57,903 bases of DNA from Marinilabiliaceae bacterium. GTDB taxonomy: Bacteria > Bacteroidota > Bacteroidia > Bacteroidales > Marinilabiliaceae. Every line of letters begins with the position of its first letter. Position 1 is the first letter of the stretch. The notes beneath the pieces were generated by a model. That model saw only the letters and a list, made by a program, of their open reading frames with translations, did no database searches and was not told where the DNA came from. The stretch covers positions 1 to 57,903 of the forward strand of contig JAFGBR010000077.1 in NCBI GenBank assembly GCA_016933045.1. Reading direction: 5' to 3'. Positions 53,127-57,903 of the stretch are shown here, one piece after another. Made by a program: the position numbers and the translations under genes.

Positions 53127-53161
53127 CTTCCAATTGGGTTTTAAATAAAGAAATTTATATG

Positions 53162-53182
53162 TTCTCATTTCAAAAATGAGAA
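53162..53182. repeat. 9-bp inverted repeat in the DUF3276 leader
   Basis: TTCTCATTT and AAATGAGAA around a CAA loop. If the ATG at 53126 is the start, this hairpin is in the 5' leader of the PUR-like mRNA, about 36 bases before the start codon. Confidence 0.5.
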
Positions 53183-53349
53183 TATTTTTTTGAATTTCCC
53201 AACGCATTTTTACATTTTTTCACGTTTTGTAGAATTATTTATGTTAACAGTTGTTTTTATGATCAATAATTTTTAAATGCTTAATATCTCTCAATCATTA
53301 TTTTAAGTATATTTTAATAAAAAAGGTGATGTTATTAAAGTTAAAACCA

Positions 53350-53380
53350 TTGGGTATGCAATAAAAAAGATATACTTTTG
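53350..53380 (+). promoter_or_regulatory. nusB promoter
   Basis: TTG at 53350-53352, a 20-base gap, TACTTTTG at 53373-53380, both fitting the Bacteroidota consensus. The nusB ATG is 26 bases downstream. Confidence 0.65.
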
Positions 53381-53405
53381 CATTTGAATAAAAGTTCTTT
53401 ATTAG

Positions 53406-54365
53406 ATGTTAAGTAGACGGTTACTCCGAGTTAAAGTAATGCAAATAGTTTACGCTTATTATAATAACGGCGATGAAACTATACAGCGTACAGAGAAGGA
53501 ATTGTTTCATAGTATCTCAAAATCGTATGAGATGTATCATTTATTTCTTCTCTTGCTTATTGATCTTAGAAATCAGGAAGAGAAAAGGCTTGATTTGAGA
53601 AAACAAAAAAGAATTCCTACAAAAGAAGATTTAAATCCTAATACAAGGTTTGTTGATAATCCTTTTCTTATTTCTATTGCCGAGAATAATAATCTGTTAA
53701 AATATCTTAATTCTCATAAAGTGTCATGGGGTAATGAACAGGAGTTTGTTCGTAAAATACTATCAATAATACGTGAGTCTGATTTGTATAACGAATATAT
53801 GTCTGCTCAGGAATCTAATGTTGAGTCCGATCGGAAATTTATACTTAAATTTATTGAAAAAGTAATTGCTCCAATTGATGAACTATATAGCTTTTTCGAA
53901 GAACAAAGTATTTATTGGAACGATGAAATAGAATTTGTTATTAGTATGGTTATTAAAACTATAAAAGAATATGATTTGTCGTTGGGAACTGATCAGCCAT
54001 TGTTACCCGAGTTTAAAGACAATGAAGATGAAGAGTTTGTTAAAAAGCTATTCCGTAAGTCAGTGTTAAACAAAAATGAATATCGTGAGTTAATTGATAA
54101 GTATACTAAAAATTGGGATATTGACCGTGTTGCTTTTATAGATATTGTGTTAATGCAGGTGGCTCTTGCCGAAATTACTGAGTTTGAAAATATTCCGGTT
54201 AAAGTTACATTAAATGAATATATCGAAATTGCTAAACACTATTCTACAAATAAAAGTGGAGTTTTTATTAATGGAGTTTTAGATAAAATTGTTGATCATT
54301 TAAAAAAGGAAAAGAAAGTTGTAAAAGTCGGACGTGGATTATTGGATACCCCTGATTTAGCATAA
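53406..54365 (+). CDS. nusB: transcription antitermination factor NusB (long Bacteroidota form)
   Basis: A 319-residue NusB. It starts SRRLLRVKVMQIVYAYYNNGD, the typical Bacteroidota form, which is longer than the 140-residue E. coli protein by a helical insertion in the first half. The C-terminal NusB core shows NWDIDRVAFIDIVLMQVALAE, then TEFENIPVKVTLNEYIEIAK and FINGVLDKIVDHL. It binds boxA RNA with NusE for rRNA transcription. It leads a nusB-yajC-ybbR-coaE order usual in the phylum. Confidence 0.92.
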   Translation: MLSRRLLRVKVMQIVYAYYNNGDETIQRTEKELFHSISKSYEMYHLFLLLLIDLRNQEEKRLDLRKQKRIPTKEDLNPNTRFVDNPFLISIAENNNLLKYLNSHKVSWGNEQEFVRKILSIIRESDLYNEYMSAQESNVESDRKFILKFIEKVIAPIDELYSFFEEQSIYWNDEIEFVISMVIKTIKEYDLSLGTDQPLLPEFKDNEDEEFVKKLFRKSVLNKNEYRELIDKYTKNWDIDRVAFIDIVLMQVALAEITEFENIPVKVTLNEYIEIAKHYSTNKSGVFINGVLDKIVDHLKKEKKVVKVGRGLLDTPDLA

Positions 54366-54371
54366 AAAGTA

Positions 54372-54379
54372 TATATTTG
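54372..54379 (+). promoter_or_regulatory. -7 promoter box before yajC
   Basis: TATATTTG, a perfect -7 box 32 bases before the yajC ATG. A TTG lies 27 bases further upstream, outside the usual spacing. Possibly an internal promoter within the nusB unit. Confidence 0.4.
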
Positions 54380-54410
54380 GAGAAAATTATTTAGTATAAA
54401 ATTTGAAATT

Positions 54411-54731
54411 ATGAATTTGTTTTTAGTACAGTTTTTACAGGCAGCACAGCAACAAGGAACGACATGGATGTCATTATTTCCTTTTATTTTAATTATCGTT
54501 GTATTCTACTTTTTTATGATCAGACCTCAAATGAAGCGTCAAAAAGAGTTGAAGAAGTTTCGCGATGCTTTAAAAAAGGGAGATAAGGTTATTACAACTG
54601 GTGGAATTTACGGCGTAGTAAACGAGATTAAGGGAGATAATACTGTAGTTGTTGAGATAGCAGATAATGTTAAAGTTAAAATTGATAAATCAGCTATTGT
54701 TACTGATATGGCCGATGCTCAACGAAAATAA
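54411..54731 (+). CDS. yajC: preprotein translocase subunit YajC
   Basis: A 106-residue protein with one membrane helix (LFPFILIIVVFYFFMIRPQM) followed by the hallmark MIRPQMKRQKELKKF, and the small beta domain KKGDKVITTGGIYGVVNEI. It accompanies SecDF at the Sec translocon. The gene is followed by a terminator, so it closes the first half of the cluster. Confidence 0.95.
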   Translation: MNLFLVQFLQAAQQQGTTWMSLFPFILIIVVFYFFMIRPQMKRQKELKKFRDALKKGDKVITTGGIYGVVNEIKGDNTVVVEIADNVKVKIDKSAIVTDMADAQRK

Positions 54732-54752
54732 TATTTTAGTTACGATTTGATG

Positions 54753-54783
54753 AGGCTGGCTTTTACGTCGGCCTTTTTTTTTA
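54753..54783 (+). terminator. terminator of yajC
   Basis: AGGCTGGC (54753-54760) pairs with GTCGGCCT (54767-54774, two G-T pairs), loop TTTTAC, followed by a run of eight further T. Confidence 0.85.
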
Positions 54784-54872
54784 TATTGCAATTTTATTTT
54801 ATATATATTAATGTCATCATTGTTAAAACAATGGTATTGGTGAATGTTTTATTAATGCATTAATTATTAAAT

Positions 54873-55901
54873 TTGAAAAATAAAATAGAATCGGTTAAAA
54901 AGTTTCAAAAAAAAATAAAAGATGTTTATGGCATTTTCTATTTTTTTGAGAGTTTTATGAAAAATAAAAACGTTCTTCTTTTTGTTTTTTTTCTGTTACT
55001 TTCTACTACTTTTTGGTTACTTAATTCGCTTCGAAAAAACTATGTAACCACAGTATCATGTCCAATCCATTTCGAAAATTTACCTGATGATAAATTAATA
55101 TCTGGTGATATGTCCGAAAAACTTAAAATAAAAATTAGGGGTAATGGTTTTATTTTGTTGAGTTACAAATTAAGTGGAAAGTTGAATTCGATACCGGTTA
55201 ATTTTAAATATATGAGGCGGTTTAGTAATGGGCATACAAAAGGTGCTTTTTTATTGGCAGAAAATTTGGAATCGCTAATTTCTAGTGAGTTAAATAAAGA
55301 TATCGAACTTTTAGAAATTGATCCTGATACAATAGTAGTTGGATTACAAAATAGAAAAAAACGAATGGTGCCAGTTTTATTAAATGCTGATTTATCATAC
55401 CAGGGTAGTTATTTGCAGTCGGGTAAAATTATTATTGATCCGGGTATAATTGAAGTAGCCGGACCTGAAAATTTTATTGATACATTAAAAAATATAAAAA
55501 CCGAAATGTTGACACTACAAGGAATAAGTGATTCTGTATTTTTAGTTGTTAATCTTATTGTTCCTTCATGGTGTGAAATAAAACAGTCAAAAGTAAGTAT
55601 TACAATACCTGTTGAGTCATATACAGAATCTCGGTTTCGAATACCGATCAGTGTATCAGGATTACCTCAAAATTATTCTATAAAAACGTTTCCTTCCGAA
55701 ATAGATTTGTCTTGTTTAGTTGCAATTGGTCAGTTTGAAAGGGTTAAACCTGATAACTTTACTGCAGAAGTTGATTTGACCGGAGTGGATATTTCAAGTC
55801 AGCAAAGGTTAAAGGTTAAAATTATTGCTTCACCCGAATTTGTTTACTCTGTTAAATATGAACCTATTTTTGTTGATTTTCTTATTGAAAAACTTAATTA
55901 G
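54873..55901 (+). CDS. YbbR-like domain protein (CdaR-related)
   Basis: A 342-residue protein from TTG 54873; ATG 54957 would cut the basic N-terminus. One membrane helix (VLLFVFFLLLSTTFWLL, about residues 35-51) anchors a periplasmic part with YbbR-like repeats: DKLISGDMSEKLKIKIRGNG, PVLLNADLSYQGSYLQSG and GPENFIDTLKNIKTEML. In Firmicutes the related CdaR partners the c-di-AMP cyclase CdaA, which is not in this window. In Bacteroidota YbbR lies beside coaE as here, 6 bases apart. Confidence 0.83.
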   Translation: MKNKIESVKKFQKKIKDVYGIFYFFESFMKNKNVLLFVFFLLLSTTFWLLNSLRKNYVTTVSCPIHFENLPDDKLISGDMSEKLKIKIRGNGFILLSYKLSGKLNSIPVNFKYMRRFSNGHTKGAFLLAENLESLISSELNKDIELLEIDPDTIVVGLQNRKKRMVPVLLNADLSYQGSYLQSGKIIIDPGIIEVAGPENFIDTLKNIKTEMLTLQGISDSVFLVVNLIVPSWCEIKQSKVSITIPVESYTESRFRIPISVSGLPQNYSIKTFPSEIDLSCLVAIGQFERVKPDNFTAEVDLTGVDISSQQRLKVKIIASPEFVYSVKYEPIFVDFLIEKLN

Positions 55902-55907
55902 CATAAT

Positions 55908-56489
55908 ATGGTAATTGGTATTACTGGTGGTATTGGAAGTGGAAAAAGTACTATTTGTCGTATATTTGATATTATTGGTTGGCCGGTTTATAATTCTGAT
56001 TTGAGAGCCCGCGTTTTAACTGATACTAATTTGTTAATTAAAAAACAAATCGCTAATGAATTTGGTAATCATTTATTTGAAGGAGGCATTTTAAATCGAA
56101 GAAAACTTGGTGAAATAGTTTTTAAAGATGCCAATAGACTAAAAAAATTAAATGAAATAATTCATCCGGTTGTTTTTGAAGATTTTGTGATTTGGAAGAA
56201 AAATGTAAATAGTTCGGTTGTTATTAAAGAATCTGCTATATTATTTGAATCGGGTGGTTATTTGTTAGTTGATAAGATAGTTACTGTTTCATCGCCGATA
56301 TTTATGAGAATTAAACGTATTATGCATCGTGATGGTCTTTCAAAACAAAATATTTTAGATAGAATGAAAAATCAATTAGACGATGAAGAAAGAATGCAAC
56401 GTTCTGATTATGTTATAATTAGCGACGATAAACATTTTTTATTGTCGCAAGTGTTAAATATTATTGAAGATATTAAAAAGATTATTTGA
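55908..56489 (+). CDS. coaE: dephospho-CoA kinase
   Basis: A 193-residue kinase for the last step of coenzyme A synthesis. P-loop [17 protein letters not shown], then [23 protein letters not shown] and the lid [19 protein letters not shown]. Length is normal. It overlaps the next gene by 4 bases if that starts at TTG 56486. Confidence 0.95.
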   Translation: MVIGITGGIGSGKSTICRIFDIIGWPVYNSDLRARVLTDTNLLIKKQIANEFGNHLFEGGILNRRKLGEIVFKDANRLKKLNEIIHPVVFEDFVIWKKNVNSSVVIKESAILFESGGYLLVDKIVTVSSPIFMRIKRIMHRDGLSKQNILDRMKNQLDDEERMQRSDYVIISDDKHFLLSQVLNIIEDIKKII

Positions 56490-57235
56490 AAATTGATAAA
56501 ACAATGGGAATTGCTGGTGTATTAATTGGAGTGACAGTTGGTTGGTGGCTTGGTGGTCCAATAGGTATGGTTATTGGAGGATTAATTGGTGCTGCTTCTG
56601 AATCATCTGGAGCCATAAAAAATATCCTTACCGATAATGACTCTTCTCGACAGTCTCGAAATGGTTTTTATGCTTCATTGCTTGTTCTAATGGCTGCTGT
56701 TATGAAAGCTGATGGTAGAGTTCGTCAATCAGAATTAGAATATGTAAAAAAATATTTGGTTCGTGCGTTGGGAATTCAACAAGCCTCTGAGTCATTAATT
56801 ATGTTGCGCGATATTTTAAAAAATGATATACCAATTCAAGATGTATGTATGCAAATAAGAATTAATCTTGACTATTCATCACGATTAGAATTACTCCATC
56901 TTTTGTACGGTATTGGCATGTCCGATGGTCATTTAGACGTTTCTGAATCTAAACAAATATATTTTATAGCATCACAATTGGGTATATCTGCTAATGATAT
57001 CCTTTCAATTCAAAATACTTATTATAACACTATTGAATCGGCTTATAAGATTCTTGAAATATCAGAAGATGCTTCTAATGATGATATTAAAAAAGCATAT
57101 CGAAAAATGGCATTGCGATATCACCCTGATAAAGTTGAACATTTAGGTGATGAATTTAAAAAATCGGCAAATGAAAAATTTCAAAAAGTAAATGAGGCGT
57201 ACGAAAAAATAAAGAAAAACAGAGGCTTTAATTAA
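56486..57235 (+). CDS. DjlA-like protein: TerB domain plus J domain
   Basis: A 249-residue protein with a glycine-rich hydrophobic N-terminus ([18 protein letters not shown]), likely membrane-associated. A TerB-like helical domain follows (about residues 55-165: [21 protein letters not shown]). The C-terminal J domain has the HPD motif in [14 protein letters not shown]. This order is that of DjlA co-chaperones, which stimulate DnaK. The start is TTG 56486, overlapping coaE by 4 bases; ATG 56504 is the alternative. Confidence 0.88.
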   Translation: MKIDKTMGIAGVLIGVTVGWWLGGPIGMVIGGLIGAASESSGAIKNILTDNDSSRQSRNGFYASLLVLMAAVMKADGRVRQSELEYVKKYLVRALGIQQASESLIMLRDILKNDIPIQDVCMQIRINLDYSSRLELLHLLYGIGMSDGHLDVSESKQIYFIASQLGISANDILSIQNTYYNTIESAYKILEISEDASNDDIKKAYRKMALRYHPDKVEHLGDEFKKSANEKFQKVNEAYEKIKKNRGFN

Positions 57236-57251
57236 AAACTTATTAGTTGAT

Positions 57252-57281
57252 TTTGATTAATCAATCAATAGCTTATTTTTG
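57252..57281 (+). promoter_or_regulatory. promoter of the DUF5606 gene
   Basis: TTTG at 57252-57255, an 18-base gap, TATTTTTG at 57274-57281. It shows that translation starts at ATG 57306, not at 57279, which would lie inside the promoter. Confidence 0.6.
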
Positions 57282-57305
57282 CATCGCATTTTAAAATTAG
57301 CATAT

Positions 57306-57731
57306 ATGTTGAAAGATATTTTGTCTATTAGTGGTTATGGAGGATTGTTTAAAACGATTTCTCAAGGTAAAAACTCTATAATTGTGGAGTCTCTTGTTGA
57401 TGGTAAACGTATGCCTGCATATGCTACCTCAAGAATTAGTGCGCTTGAAGATATTTCAATTTATACTTATGATGGAGATGTAAAACTTGCCGAAGTATTT
57501 AAAAATATTTTCGAAAAGGAAAATGGAGGAGAGTGCATATCTAATAAAGCATCAGCAGATGAATTGAAAAACTATTTTTCTGAAATTTTACCCGATTTTG
57601 ATAAAGAAAGAGTTTATATATCTGATATAAAAAAAATACTCGGATGGTATAACCTTCTTCATTCAAAAGATTTATTATCATTTGATGATGAGTCATCAGT
57701 TAAAAAAGGTGAAGACTCATCAGAGGAATAA
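57306..57731 (+). CDS. DUF5606 family protein
   Basis: A 141-residue protein starting at ATG 57306 with the family hallmark LKDILSISGYGGLFK, then NSIIVESLVDGKRMPAYATS, ISALEDISIYT, and a helical C-terminal part (YISDIKKILGWYNLLH). DUF5606 is a small cytoplasmic Bacteroidota family of unknown role, usually near core genes. The tail is acidic. No transmembrane segment or catalytic motif is seen. Confidence 0.87.
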   Translation: MLKDILSISGYGGLFKTISQGKNSIIVESLVDGKRMPAYATSRISALEDISIYTYDGDVKLAEVFKNIFEKENGGECISNKASADELKNYFSEILPDFDKERVYISDIKKILGWYNLLHSKDLLSFDDESSVKKGEDSSEE

Positions 57732-57833
57732 ATATGGTTATGAAGGTTAAAATAAATTATTGATTTTTTTTAAAATTCTAATCTTCACATTATCTTTACA
57801 TTCTGTGTTTTTTTTTAAATAAGCACAAAAGTA

Positions 57834-57865
57834 TTTGGAGATTAAAAATAAACTCCATTTCTTTG
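57834..57865 (+). promoter_or_regulatory. outward promoter at the right edge of the window
   Basis: TTTG at 57834-57837, a 20-base gap, then TTTCTTTG (57858-57865), one mismatch from TAnnTTTG. GCACCCGC follows. Transcription would run out of the window; the gene served is not visible. CGCTT/AAGCG after the start could form a small leader hairpin. Confidence 0.5.
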
Positions 57866-57903
57866 CACCCGCTTTGAACGATAAGCGAAGATAAAAGAGG
57901 TTA

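Noticed and set aside
1-57903. Search for tRNA, rRNA, CRISPR arrays, insertion sequences and phage genes
   Set aside because: No conserved tRNA or rRNA blocks, no regular repeat-spacer pattern, and no transposase, integrase or phage structural motifs were seen in any frame.

Overview
The window is ordinary chromosomal DNA of a low-GC Bacteroidota, most likely a Bacteroidales/Marinilabiliales-type bacterium. Several things point there. Promoters have the -33 TTTG / -7 TAnnTTTG form. Ribosome-binding sites are A-rich rather than Shine-Dalgarno. Many families are typical of the phylum: DUF4293, DUF5606, PUR-like DUF3276, long NusB, FeoAB fusion, BtuG-like lipoprotein, RemB-like barrel, carboxynorspermidine dehydrogenase. 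I saw no tRNA, rRNA, insertion sequence, prophage or CRISPR. The genus is not determined.

Layout. Positions 1-5.5 kb hold the tail of an OmpA-like protein, a small lipoprotein, carboxynorspermidine dehydrogenase, a RemB/Wzi-like outer-membrane barrel, an alkaline phosphatase and an HD-domain nucleotidase. Positions 5.8-16.3 kb are one head-to-tail operon with all nine enzymes from glutamyl-tRNA to protoheme (hemA, C, D, B, L, E, N, H, and the FAD protoporphyrinogen oxidase). It ends with a small cytochrome-b-like membrane protein. A PAS-PocR histidine kinase and an OmpR-type regulator follow (16.4-18.9 kb). On the minus strand lie a DUF2721 protein, a second histidine kinase and oxyR. oxyR diverges from a 2-Cys peroxiredoxin gene across a recognisable OxyR operator.

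Positions 22.7-26 kb are a vitamin B12 uptake unit: cobalamin riboswitch, BtuB-like receptor and BtuG-like surface lipoprotein. Next are an uncharacterised two-gene minus-strand operon (26-27.3 kb), an ECF sigma factor with no visible anti-sigma gene, and an AlbA_2-domain protein. The last is divergent from a three-gene [FeFe] hydrogenase operon (29.1-32.6 kb) whose flavoprotein subunit is unusually short. Then come mutS2, a membrane histidine kinase, a DtxR/MntR regulator-ZIP transporter-endonuclease III operon, a RhlE-like helicase, and a GH2 plus GH28 glycoside hydrolase pair.

The right part (45-57.9 kb) is housekeeping: nucleoside phosphorylase, SirB1-like protein, PepD dipeptidase, FeoAB iron transporter with a Cys-rich partner, DUF3276 protein, and nusB-yajC-ybbR-coaE-djlA-like-DUF5606. 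Convergent gene pairs are mostly separated by strong bidirectional hairpin terminators.

Themes: heme, cobalamin, ferrous iron and peroxide functions lie close together, and [FeFe] hydrogenase sits beside oxygen-defence genes. This fits an anaerobe or facultative anaerobe that meets oxygen. No wholly new system is obvious. The best candidates for a second look are the compact hydrogenase, the OxyR operator, the 26-27.3 kb unknown operon and the two-kinase/one-regulator locus. All function calls are by reading motifs; no database search was run.
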